Shown here in pieces: positions 26,340 to 34,786 of a stretch of 64,000 bases of DNA. Origin of the DNA: G963664115 sp965263045 (lineage in GTDB: Bacteria; Acidobacteriota; Terriglobia; 20CM-2-55-15). Under the pieces are notes generated by a model that ran no database searches, was not told where the DNA came from, and saw only the letters and a program-made list of their open reading frames with translations. Each line of letters starts with the position of its first letter. Within the stretch, counting starts at the first letter, position 1. The stretch lies in assembly GCA_965263045.1 (NCBI GenBank), contig CBDHGK010000041.1:2356001-2420000 (forward strand), given 5' to 3'. Made by a program: the position numbers and the translations under genes.

Positions 26340-28517
26340 CTAGCGTGCGGGCCGCAGGTATTTGACCTCGGCGTTACCGGAATAGTAGGCCCAGGTTCCG
26401 GCGAGCGGGACCTGGCCGACCCCGGGGAGCGACCAGTCACAGACACCGTCGGGAAAGATCTGCCGAAGACGGGCGAGCTGATCGGCCGCGATCGACTGTG
26501 TGTAGTCGCTTCCCTCGACGGGATTCAGCGTGCACTTCAGGACGTCGTTGGCCCCAGGCGCTCCCGCCACCATGCGGGCGTCCGTGCCGATAGGAAACAG
26601 TTCCCCGCAACGGTCCTGGTCGGTAATCCTCGTGGTCGCCGACGTGTAGCACGCATCAACCAGGTCGGCAGGCCGATGGGCGGCCACCTTCTGTGCCTGC
26701 GGCATCTCCGAGCGATCCGCACGAATGTCGGTCACCCACCGGTCCAGGACAGTTACGGCACGAGGGGAAACCGTCCCGAGGATCGAATCCGGACCGCGGT
26801 GCCCGACCTCGTGCATGAGGAGTATGACGTGGTTGTCGATGCGTCCATTGGCCTTCAACAGCCGGGCGCGTGTGACCCGAGAGTGATAGGCGTCATGCAC
26901 GTCGACGTCTGCCGCCTCACCCGGGGGGCAGGGCGCGGCCGTGCAGATGCCGTCGGTATAGCCGCGGACGTCGAGGATCGGGATTGTCGTCAGACCTCCG
27001 GCTCCGGTGTTGAGGCGCCCGGTCTCGTATGCGATACGCACGGCGTCGGGATTGGCGTGGGCCCGCTGCCCGGGCCGGATGACACCGTTCGTGTCGTGAC
27101 CGCCAATCCTCGCGTTCAGTTCCGCGAACTGGTCGAAGGTAATGATGCCGTCGTTGAACGCCTTCAACCCGTACTGGATACCGACATTATCCCATGGGCT
27201 GCGCGCAAACCCCGTTGCCGGATCGACGCCATACACGTTGACGAGATTGTCCTGGTAGGTGCAGCGCACGTTGGTCCATTTCCCTGGCTCACGGGTCTTT
27301 GCGCGGGTTACGGAAGCGTCGCAGTTGTCGGGCGACTGATTGGGAAACCGTGTCGAAGGTCCGGTGCAGTATCCGAAGCTGACCTTACCGGACACCTCAC
27401 GCATCTGAATGTCCGTCCACGGCATGCCGGTACTGTTGAAGTAGTTGACGAGCAAATTGCAGTCGTTGATCGGCGTGTTGAACGTCAGCACATCCGAGTA
27501 GCTGCGCCAGGGCATGATCCCATCGTAGAGGCCGGGATAGCCCTGTGCGATGAGATGTTGCGACATCGAACCACCCGACGTGCCCATGCTGATGGTCGCC
27601 TCCGGCGGACCGAACCGTTCAATAAACCTCTCCTTGATCTTCGCCGCTGTCTCGGCCTGGACCACGTGGTTGGTGTTCGTTCCCGTGACCATCAGCGAGC
27701 CGCCGGCGAGGGCGTAGCCCGCGCGAATCAGTGATTCGTGCAGGTTGTTGTTCTCGCCGCCCACGTAGCCATTTTCCGGGTCGAGCGTGCCGATCGAAGT
27801 TCCCATGTGGTAGGCCGCCCTGACGCCACCGCGGTGGGACATGATCAACTTGCCGTTCCAGCCGGTCTCGTTTCGGGTCGGGGTCGGCAGCCCTCCGGCC
27901 GCCGGGTCGTGCAACAAACTGATGACGTAGGCCGACCGGTTGATGATGCCCATCTCGTACCAGTTGATAAGCGGCACCGTCTTTCCGTCCGTCGTCGTCG
28001 TCATTTCGATATCGGTGGGCTGCGGGCGATCCGGATCAAGGTCCTTCCACTCGCCATCAGTGCTCCGATAGAAGTAACCGGTCACCATTGGTGCCGCGCA
28101 GCTTTCATCTGTAGCGCCAGCTAAACCGTGGGCTTCGTTCTCACAGACGAAGGGTGTTTGCTGTGGACCCGCGAACAGCGTACCGTTGATTGGGTGATTG
28201 ATGAGCGTGAGCGCAGCTTCGATGCCGCCGGCCGTTACCGCCAGCTCATTGTCACCTTCGCTCAACCCGTCAACCAGTCCGATCCATCCGCCATTCCCAT
28301 CGGGGTTGAAGGTTGCGGCGACATCCGCACCGCCGACGGATACTGCTGGAGTCGCCGTGGCTCCGGTGATCTTCACCAGGGCGTCGCCGCCAGTCACCAG
28401 TTCCGGAAACGACGACAGGACCTCGACGTTCAGTTCCTGGCCCCGGGCCTGAATGCCCGGAGTTACCCACAACAGGAAAACGCACAACGCCGTAAGACGC
28501 ATCAGCTGCCTGGTCAC
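26340..28517 (-). CDS. DUF6351 family secreted alpha/beta hydrolase-like protein
   Basis: 725 residues from a GTG at 28517 placed five bases after GGAGG; an ATG at 28502 is the next option. Signal peptide RLTALCVFLLWVTPGIQA. After an N-terminal Ig-like domain (~25-120) comes a hydrolase-like domain with GKLIMSHRGG, ISMGTSGGSMSQHLIAQGYPG (GxSGGS nucleophile elbow near residue 320) and late His/Asp residues (VILLMHEVGHRGPD). This corresponds to the DUF6351 proteins of soil bacteria and resembles tannase/feruloyl-esterase-like enzymes. Substrate unknown. Confidence 0.8.
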   Translation of the reverse strand: MTRQLMRLTALCVFLLWVTPGIQARGQELNVEVLSSFPELVTGGDALVKITGATATPAVSVGGADVAATFNPDGNGGWIGLVDGLSEGDNELAVTAGGIEAALTLINHPINGTLFAGPQQTPFVCENEAHGLAGATDESCAAPMVTGYFYRSTDGEWKDLDPDRPQPTDIEMTTTTDGKTVPLINWYEMGIINRSAYVISLLHDPAAGGLPTPTRNETGWNGKLIMSHRGGVRAAYHMGTSIGTLDPENGYVGGENNNLHESLIRAGYALAGGSLMVTGTNTNHVVQAETAAKIKERFIERFGPPEATISMGTSGGSMSQHLIAQGYPGLYDGIMPWRSYSDVLTFNTPINDCNLLVNYFNSTGMPWTDIQMREVSGKVSFGYCTGPSTRFPNQSPDNCDASVTRAKTREPGKWTNVRCTYQDNLVNVYGVDPATGFARSPWDNVGIQYGLKAFNDGIITFDQFAELNARIGGHDTNGVIRPGQRAHANPDAVRIAYETGRLNTGAGGLTTIPILDVRGYTDGICTAAPCPPGEAADVDVHDAYHSRVTRARLLKANGRIDNHVILLMHEVGHRGPDSILGTVSPRAVTVLDRWVTDIRADRSEMPQAQKVAAHRPADLVDACYTSATTRITDQDRCGELFPIGTDARMVAGAPGANDVLKCTLNPVEGSDYTQSIAADQLARLRQIFPDGVCDWSLPGVGQVPLAGTWAYYSGNAEVKYLRPAR

Positions 28518-28741
28518 CGGATCCTCCCTATCGATGGTATTTGTGCGATCTTCAGCATTCACCGATACCAGCCCCATTCCGGCTTGCATGGTTCTTGAAT
28601 GCTCCTCGATGAACGCTTGGAAACTCGGTAAACGATACTCGACGTGCGGTATGTTGGCAATCAGAAGGTCAAGTCAAGACACGGACTGTGTGGGAGTTGA
28701 TGATGGAAACGGGCAGTTTGCAGTAAGAAATCTGTATGCGC

Positions 28742-30182
28742 GAATGTGTGCCAATCTTAGTTGGAAATTGAAACGGCTCCAAACCCCATGGTTTGATGGT
28801 ATTGGAAGAAACAACATCAAGCCTGTAAGAGAAAGGAGCCGAGATGAGGAGTCTGTTACGTTCGGTAAAGAAACGCAAGAAGTCGCGTGTGCTGGGTGAG
28901 GTCGAGGTCCTGAGCCGGGAGGAATACTCGGGACTGGAATTGGACTCGAAGGTGGAGATGATTCGGGCGTTGATCCCACTGGGGTTGATGCACGTGGAGG
29001 AGTTGCTCGACGAGGAAGTGAAGTCGTTGGCGGGTGAGCGATACGCACGAAAGGAGGCGGCGTTGCGGGGCCGGCGACACGGGAGCAATCCGGGGACCGT
29101 GGGGCTGGGTGGCCAGCGGGTGCCGGTTCGGGTGCCTCGAGTGCGCAGCGTGGCGGGCGGGGAGATTCCGCTTCGGACCTACGAGGAACTCAGTCCGGGT
29201 GGCGCGGTGAACGAGCTACTGCTCAGACGTGTGCTGTATGGGATCTCCTGCCGGAACTATGAATCGGCCGCTGAAGCGATTCCGGGAGCGATCGGACTGT
29301 CGAGTTCGACGGTGTCTCGAGGATTCGTCCAGGCGAGTGCCGCGAAACTTCGGGAGATGCAGGAGCGGGATCTGAGTGGCGAGGACGTCGTGGCGATCTT
29401 CCTGGACGGGAAGGCGTTTGCCGACGCCCTGATGGTAGTGGCCCTGGGCGTCACGCTTTCGGGCGACAAACGCTTCTTGGGCTTCGTGGAGACCGACACG
29501 GAGAACGAGCAAGTGCTGACTCCGTTTCTCCGTTCGTTGATGGAGCGGGGCCTGGACATCTCTGAAGGCGTGCTGGTGATTGTCGACGGCGGCAAAGGTC
29601 TGCGGGCGGCGGTCAAGAAGGCATTCAGGAATCGAGCCCTGGTCCAACGCTGCCAATGGCACAAACGCGAGAACGTCGTGAGATACCTATCGAAGACCGA
29701 GCAAGCCGTGTGGCGACGCCGGCTGCAGCGGGCCTACGAGCGCCCGGAGTACGACGAAGCTCGGGCGGCGCTCGGAGAGCTCCATGGAGAGCTCGAGGAG
29801 CGAAACCAATCGGGGGCTGCGAGCCTTGAGGAAGGCCTGGAAGAGACCCTCACGTTGCATCGGCTCGGCGTGTACGGGGTCTTGGGCCGTTCGTTCAAGA
29901 CGACGAATTGCCTGGAATCGGTCAATGCCCTTGTCGAGGAAAGGTGTGCGAAGGTCGATCATTGGAAGAACTCGAGTCAGCGGCAACGCTGGTTGGCGAC
30001 GGCGCTCATCGACATCGAACCGCGCCTGAGGAAGGTGATCGGCTACCGTCATCTTCCAAAGCTCCGCGAAGCCCTCCAGCGAGAGCTGAAAATTGAGGCG
30101 AAGACGTCGACGAGATCGAAGAAGAAGGTTGCATGACCCATCGTGAGCCGTGGAGAGTTTCAACTAAGAATGGGCTTGACTC
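28742..30182 (+). mobile_element. IS256-family element, copy 3 (complete, 1441 bp)
   Basis: Same ends as copy 2 in the opposite orientation. The target duplication GTATGCGC is at 28734-28741 and 30183-30190. It sits between the DUF6351 gene and the fused DUF6152 gene and breaks no recognisable reading frame. Confidence 0.96.
28844..30136 (+). CDS. IS256-family transposase, copy 3
   Basis: 430 residues, identical in translation to the copies at 3342, 39282 and 41518; DDE residues present. It is oriented towards the gene at 30305, so outward readthrough could reach that gene. Confidence 0.95.
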   Translation: MRSLLRSVKKRKKSRVLGEVEVLSREEYSGLELDSKVEMIRALIPLGLMHVEELLDEEVKSLAGERYARKEAALRGRRHGSNPGTVGLGGQRVPVRVPRVRSVAGGEIPLRTYEELSPGGAVNELLLRRVLYGISCRNYESAAEAIPGAIGLSSSTVSRGFVQASAAKLREMQERDLSGEDVVAIFLDGKAFADALMVVALGVTLSGDKRFLGFVETDTENEQVLTPFLRSLMERGLDISEGVLVIVDGGKGLRAAVKKAFRNRALVQRCQWHKRENVVRYLSKTEQAVWRRRLQRAYERPEYDEARAALGELHGELEERNQSGAASLEEGLEETLTLHRLGVYGVLGRSFKTTNCLESVNALVEERCAKVDHWKNSSQRQRWLATALIDIEPRLRKVIGYRHLPKLREALQRELKIEAKTSTRSKKKVA

Positions 30183-30304
30183 GTATGCGCACTCTGTACC
30201 CAGAATAACTTGACCCCAGTGATTTTGCCGCGCAAAATCTGTTGCACAAGGGTAAAGCCGTCGGCAATCGCCAGTCATAGCCGTCAGTTTTCAAGGAGGT
30301 CCTG

Positions 30305-31342
30305 ATGATAGCGAGAGCAAGCGTCATCTCATTTTTCGTTATTCTAAGCCTGCCGGGTACGATTTTTTCCCACCACAGTGTCACCTCGACGTTTGACGTC
30401 GGCAATATCGTCGAAATGGAAGGAAACATCAGGGCGGTCCAGTGGCGCAATCCACACGTACTATTCACGGTTGGGGTAGCCGAGGGCAACGGCGCAGAAA
30501 CGCTTTGGAGAATCGAAACAAATTCGGTGAGTATCCTGCGTCGAATGGACGTCTCGAGTGATGTCCTGCGGGTTGGGGAAAGAGTCCGGATCGCAGGTAA
30601 TCCGGCACGTGGCGGGGGCAATGAACTCTATGCCCGCAACCTGCTGTTGCCTGATACGGAAGAAGTGTTGTTGAGTCCCGGATCGGAAGCGCGCTGGGGT
30701 GGGGAAACAATCGGCACCTCTGAAACCTGGTTCGCAGACTCAGGCGACGGGTCGAATCCGGCAAGCGGTATCTTCCGTGTATGGAGCACGTCGCTGGGAG
30801 CACGGAGGGCCGGGCTGGGCTTCTGGAACGCAAGCTATCCCTTAACTGCATCCGCCCAGGCCGCAGTCGACGCATTCGATCCCGTCGGCGACAGTCCCAT
30901 TCTCAACTGCGCTCCAAAAGGCATGCCGACGGTCATGGAGCAACCCTATCCGATTGAGTTTGTCGATCGCGATCAGGCAATCCTGCTCCGGCTCGAGGAG
31001 TACGACACGGTGCGCACGATTCACCTGAATGTTGATCCCGGGGGCGAGACGCAGCCTCGAACGGATCTGGGCTTCTCCGTTGGGCGCTGGGAAGACCGGA
31101 CCCTGGTCGTGACTACAGACAGCATCAGCTGGGGCTATTTCCACCACGTCCTCGGGATACCGCTGAGCGATGCAGTGGAGCTCGTCGAACGTTTCACCCC
31201 AAGCGTGGATGGCAGCCGGCTCGACTATACGATGACGATTACAGATCCATCGAACTTTACGCAGCCGGTCGTACTGGAAAAATACTGGCTGTGGCTCCCG
31301 GATGTTCGCGTAGAACCGTACGCATGCGCTGTGGACGGATAG
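30305..31342 (+). CDS. Fused DUF6152 plus partner-domain secreted protein
   Basis: 345 residues from the ATG at 30305, preceded by AAGGAGG. Signal peptide (ISFFVILSLPGTIF) then SHHSVTSTFDV..VEMEGNIRAVQWRNPHVLFTV (DUF6152-like, ~20-125). From residue ~160 the second part matches the cassette partner proteins: IFRVWST, NCAPKGMPTVMEQPYPIEFVDRDQ, LGFSVGRWEDRTLVVTTDSI and VVLEKYWLWLPD. It is one polypeptide here and two genes in cassettes A and B, which argues that the two proteins act together. Confidence 0.8.
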   Translation: MIARASVISFFVILSLPGTIFSHHSVTSTFDVGNIVEMEGNIRAVQWRNPHVLFTVGVAEGNGAETLWRIETNSVSILRRMDVSSDVLRVGERVRIAGNPARGGGNELYARNLLLPDTEEVLLSPGSEARWGGETIGTSETWFADSGDGSNPASGIFRVWSTSLGARRAGLGFWNASYPLTASAQAAVDAFDPVGDSPILNCAPKGMPTVMEQPYPIEFVDRDQAILLRLEEYDTVRTIHLNVDPGGETQPRTDLGFSVGRWEDRTLVVTTDSISWGYFHHVLGIPLSDAVELVERFTPSVDGSRLDYTMTITDPSNFTQPVVLEKYWLWLPDVRVEPYACAVDG

Positions 31343-31714
31343 GGTGGCCAACAACGTACGTCAAGGGTCGAGTATTCAAAACAAACCGGCAGAGCTAAGG
31401 GACCGGCGCCATTCACTTCAGTGCTTCAGTCCCGTTCAGGATGGCGATGGTTTTGCGACGAGTGGACCTCCCAGACTCTCATAGAGACTATTTATGGCCC
31501 GCTATGTTGCAACTCGTGGAAGCGATCCCGATAGCGCGATCGACCGGAGCCAATCTGGCACAGGTTCGACCGTCGGCTCTTCAGTTGACACTACAGGGGT
31601 GGTTCAAGGGCGCAGCCGGAGGAGTAGCACCCGTGATTAGTCAAGGTTGTCCAGACTGGTGCTTGAGGAGTAAAGTGACCCAACTGAAATCGACAGGGCC
31701 ACCGAGGGAGGAAG
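31343..31714. other. Intergenic region, no gene seen
   Basis: A 372-bp stretch before the DctP-like gene. A plus-strand frame of 100 codons (31441-31743) is open but has no family resemblance and overlaps the start of the next gene. GGGAGGA (31706-31712) is the ribosome site of the DctP-like gene. Confidence 0.5.
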
Positions 31715-32710
31715 ATGATGGCAAGTACGGCACTACCGGTTAATCAACCGAAACGACCCGCGACCATCCGAAGAAGCGAACACACCATTCGATGGGTTCT
31801 GGCCCATGATCCTCCTGTAGTGTGGGAAGACGCCTCGGAGATATTTGCCGAAACCGTTCGTGAGTCGACGAACGGTGACGTTGAGGTGGAGTTGTCGACC
31901 CTAAACGAGTTCAATGTGAAAACCGGTAGGGTTATCAACAGGGTAGAGCTGATTCGCTGTCTGGGCCGTGGCGAAATCGAGATGGCTCATTCCTATGTCT
32001 CAGCACTCGGCGTCATTCATGACAAATTTTGGGCGCTAGAATTGCCGTTCCTGTTTCGGGACTACGACCATGCTGAGCATGTGATTGAGAGTGAAATCGC
32101 AGCAGAATTCCTGAACGATTTGCAGCCAAAAGGTATTCGAGGTCTTGCTCTTGCTTACAGTGGTGGTTTCAGGATTATTCCATCAAATAGACGCATAGAA
32201 CGCATGTCAGACATTGAAGGCATGACGATCCGTACGGCAGAAAACCCGATCCCCGGCGACATTTTCAGGAGTATGGGTGCCTCTGCAATCTCAGCCCCGC
32301 TGGAGAAAATTCCGGAGCTGTCAGCCGCCGGAAATATTGATGCGGCAGAAATCACCTATGTGCGGTTTATGGGTACGGGTCTCAACAAGATTTACAACAC
32401 CATCAACGAAACCAGCCATAGCCTGTTTATGACTGCCATGGCAGTCAATGAGACTTTCTTCCGCGACCTGACAGAGCCGCATCAGGAGTCAGTTTTGCAG
32501 GCCGGTCAAGTTGCTGCAAGAATCGAGAGGGCCAAGTCTATCAGTGAGGAACGCAGAATTATCGAGTCGGCGGCGGATAATGGCATGGAGATTGTACGGA
32601 TGAACGCTGAAGACCATGCTGAGTTCAGAGCCAAAACGATGGAAGTCTACGATGACTACGGACCCAAGTACGGGCTCGATCTGATCCATCGGATTCGTGA
32701 TAAGGCGTAA
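31715..32710 (+). CDS. DctP-like (TRAP solute-binding) protein without a signal peptide
   Basis: 331 residues. Family features are strong: IRWVLAHDPPVVWEDASEIFAETV at the N-terminus, LGRGEIEMAHSYVSALG, MTIRTAENPIPGDIFRSMGAS, and ISAPLEKIPELSAAGNIDAAE (the usual substrate-loop region). Normal DctP proteins are exported, yet here the first 30 residues (MMASTALPVNQPKRPATIRRSEHTI) have no hydrophobic core, and the mature domain starts directly afterwards. GGGAGGA precedes the start, so no upstream signal is likely. No DctQ or DctM genes are near. It may be a cytoplasmic ligand-binding protein or a gene that lost its signal. Confidence 0.85.
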   Translation: MMASTALPVNQPKRPATIRRSEHTIRWVLAHDPPVVWEDASEIFAETVRESTNGDVEVELSTLNEFNVKTGRVINRVELIRCLGRGEIEMAHSYVSALGVIHDKFWALELPFLFRDYDHAEHVIESEIAAEFLNDLQPKGIRGLALAYSGGFRIIPSNRRIERMSDIEGMTIRTAENPIPGDIFRSMGASAISAPLEKIPELSAAGNIDAAEITYVRFMGTGLNKIYNTINETSHSLFMTAMAVNETFFRDLTEPHQESVLQAGQVAARIERAKSISEERRIIESAADNGMEIVRMNAEDHAEFRAKTMEVYDDYGPKYGLDLIHRIRDKA

Positions 32711-32719
32711 CGAAACTCG

Positions 32720-33121
32720 CTACAGTCCGTTGGGATTACCCTCGGTAAGGCTGTGGTAGGTCACGATGGGGACGGGTTCGCCCTGCGACTTGTCTAACGC
32801 TTTCCAGTAGTTCCCCCTGTCATCGGTATAAATCGTCCGGCACAGGTTGTCGGAATCGTTATGCCAACTGATGCAGATGAGATCACCCTCCAGCCACCAG
32901 TCGCCTAGCCGGGGCGTTGTTGCACCGTCCTGATAAGACCGGAATACGGAGGAACTGTAATAGCTTACAAAATCGTAACCGCGTTGTTCGTGCGTACCGG
33001 TCACCGTCTTATCAGCGAACAGGTCATACACTTCATCACCGCTCAGCGCACGTCGACCCATGTCGCAGGCGGACACATTCAGCGAGATGGCAAGGGCAAT
33101 GGAAACGGCCAGATTTTTCAT
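32720..33121 (-). CDS. Small lipoprotein (DUF995-like)
   Basis: About 133 residues from the ATG at 33121, or 139 from 33139. Signal peptide with lipobox (NLAVSIALAISLNVSAC), so it is a lipid-anchored periplasmic or outer-membrane protein. The mature part reads LSGDEVYDLFADKTVTGTHEQRG, then FRSYQDG, GDWWLEGDLICISWHND and GNYWKALDK, similar to the DUF995 group of unknown function. It is convergent with the DctP-like gene. Confidence 0.7.
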   Translation of the reverse strand: MKNLAVSIALAISLNVSACDMGRRALSGDEVYDLFADKTVTGTHEQRGYDFVSYYSSSVFRSYQDGATTPRLGDWWLEGDLICISWHNDSDNLCRTIYTDDRGNYWKALDKSQGEPVPIVTYHSLTEGNPNGL

Positions 33122-33292
33122 TCGAAGCAGTCCTCGCACGTAATGCGAAGTTATCTTGACTGGGCTACACTAACAGGATGCTGAGAAAGTCCTCAATGGC
33201 TTTCTCAGCGGCACGTCCGATGCCGCGGGGCAGGCGGCCAGAGAACTGAGCCTTTAGGCAGCCTGCTAACCCCCGAGTGACGGAGATCCTTC

Positions 33293-33733
33293 ATGGATAC
33301 ATTTTCCATTGTTCCCCATGTCGTAAAAGGCCAGGTCGTTCGGTCGATCAAGGCCGAAGGCACCATATATGAGGCTGCGCAGATCATGCAGAGTCATGAC
33401 ATTTCCGCCGTCGTCGTATTGGATGATAGCAAGAATTTGATTGGCATCGTGACCGAGCGAGACATGGTGCGTCATGTGGTTGCGGCGAACCTCAAAGCAA
33501 GCGATCTGCACGTAGGTGAGATCATGACCCGAGACGTTAAGACCGCTAAACCGGATGACTCTGCCCACACCGCGTTGGAGAGAATGCGCGAAATCAAGGC
33601 GCGCCATCTACCGCTTGTGGACGACGATGGTGTGGTCGGAATGGTGTCGATGCGGGATCTGCGAAATTTCATTGCCAAACACCCCCGCAAGTCACCCGGG
33701 CCGCTGAAAACCCTCCTATCCAGATTTCTATAA
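33293..33733 (+). CDS. CBS-domain pair protein
   Basis: 146 residues, two CBS domains (~8-65 and ~78-135) with the family's IVTERDMVRHVV, VGEIMTRDVKTAKPDDSAHTAL and LPLVDDDGVVGMVSMRDLRN. Such stand-alone proteins bind adenine nucleotides or regulate partner proteins. It ends 51 bp before the zinc-ribbon gene. Confidence 0.9.
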   Translation: MDTFSIVPHVVKGQVVRSIKAEGTIYEAAQIMQSHDISAVVVLDDSKNLIGIVTERDMVRHVVAANLKASDLHVGEIMTRDVKTAKPDDSAHTALERMREIKARHLPLVDDDGVVGMVSMRDLRNFIAKHPRKSPGPLKTLLSRFL

Positions 33734-33784
33734 CGAGCGCGCAGTAACGGCGTATTCGCCACCGACACACACTGCAGTTAGATC

Positions 33785-34774
33785 ATGTTTTGTATCAAGT
33801 GCGGCCATAAGGGAAAAGAAACCGAAGGAACGAATCCAAGGCTGTGCAGTCACTGTGGGCACCAGGCTGTTGCCGATGCGTCGAAAGATGGTTTGAGCGA
33901 CAAAGGGCTAAAGGCTATTGTCGACAGGGTTTCGCTCTATGGCGAAGTCTTCTTTCTAAAGCGACATGTCGCCTATGGAATTCAGCGTCTGTTCAACCAT
34001 CGATACAACAATGCAAAGGCGTGGCTGATCGGTGCTTCCACGGTACTCATTTGTACTCTGATATTTGGAATTCTGTACGCGATGGTTGGGGTTTTCTGGG
34101 TGACAGCCGTTGCGGGCGTGGTCGTAATCGTTCAGTTTCTCCGCGTGTCGGGAAGGAGAACGGTTCGGTTCGAACTGGTGGATGAATTTTTTGAGGTCAA
34201 TTCCCATGATGCGCTGGTGACGGATCCCGCGTCGGCTACAAGGAGGTTTTTGGCTCAATCGGACAAGGAGCTTCGAGTTCTGCTGGGCCGGATTCTGGTT
34301 TGTGAACAGAAGGATTTCGTCAGCTTTCTCCTGATGAACAAGTTTCCCCTGAACCATGCCTGCCCGGTGATTGGGCCAGGTGGTGACGCTGATCCAGTGT
34401 TTCCAGATCTGGTCAGCGATTCAAAGAACAAGAAGCTGGATGTATTCATACTCCATAACTACACCCCCCATGGCACGATGTTTGCAAGCAACGTCGTGAA
34501 TTCGCCCGAATGGTTTGGTGAGCACGCTGACGCTCATTTCATCGATATTGGGCTCCGCAAAGTCCAGACGGAGCAAATGGGGAACTTGATGATGCCGTTA
34601 TCCAGTATTCCGGATGCGGGACAGAAGAATGCTCAGAAAGGTGGCGAGCTGACCATGATTCGCCCGAAACTAATGCTGACCACGCTGGGCCAGTGCCTAG
34701 AGGAACGATGTCCCATCGACAAACTGTCGGATCAGACCGGTGATTATGACAAAGGCCACGGCGGTGTGGAGTAA
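33785..34774 (+). CDS. Zinc-ribbon, two-TM protein with an unrecognised C-terminal domain
   Basis: 329 residues. Zinc ribbon FCIKCGHKG..PRLCSHCGHQ at residues 2-27; two membrane helices at ~78-118 (WLIGASTVLICTLIFGILYAMV and following). The C-terminal ~200 residues contain RILVCEQKDFVSFLL, VIGPGGD and LDVFILHNYTPHGTMFAS. The spacing of a Glu-containing strand, a GPGG turn and a FILxxxxPHG strand faintly recalls a Toprim fold, but the DxD is missing, so this is only a suggestion. It ends 12 bp before the asparagine-synthase-like gene, so the two form an operon. Confidence 0.6.
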   Translation: MFCIKCGHKGKETEGTNPRLCSHCGHQAVADASKDGLSDKGLKAIVDRVSLYGEVFFLKRHVAYGIQRLFNHRYNNAKAWLIGASTVLICTLIFGILYAMVGVFWVTAVAGVVVIVQFLRVSGRRTVRFELVDEFFEVNSHDALVTDPASATRRFLAQSDKELRVLLGRILVCEQKDFVSFLLMNKFPLNHACPVIGPGGDADPVFPDLVSDSKNKKLDVFILHNYTPHGTMFASNVVNSPEWFGEHADAHFIDIGLRKVQTEQMGNLMMPLSSIPDAGQKNAQKGGELTMIRPKLMLTTLGQCLEERCPIDKLSDQTGDYDKGHGGVE

Positions 34775-34786
34775 CCGGCTCTAAGA

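Noticed and set aside
28453..28899. Plus-strand frame spanning the IS256 copy 3 border
   Set aside because: It runs from antisense of the DUF6351 gene across the target duplication into the element; an accident of GC-rich sequence.
31441..31743. 100-codon plus-strand frame before the DctP-like gene
   Set aside because: No family resemblance, no ribosome site, and it overlaps the start of a well-supported gene.
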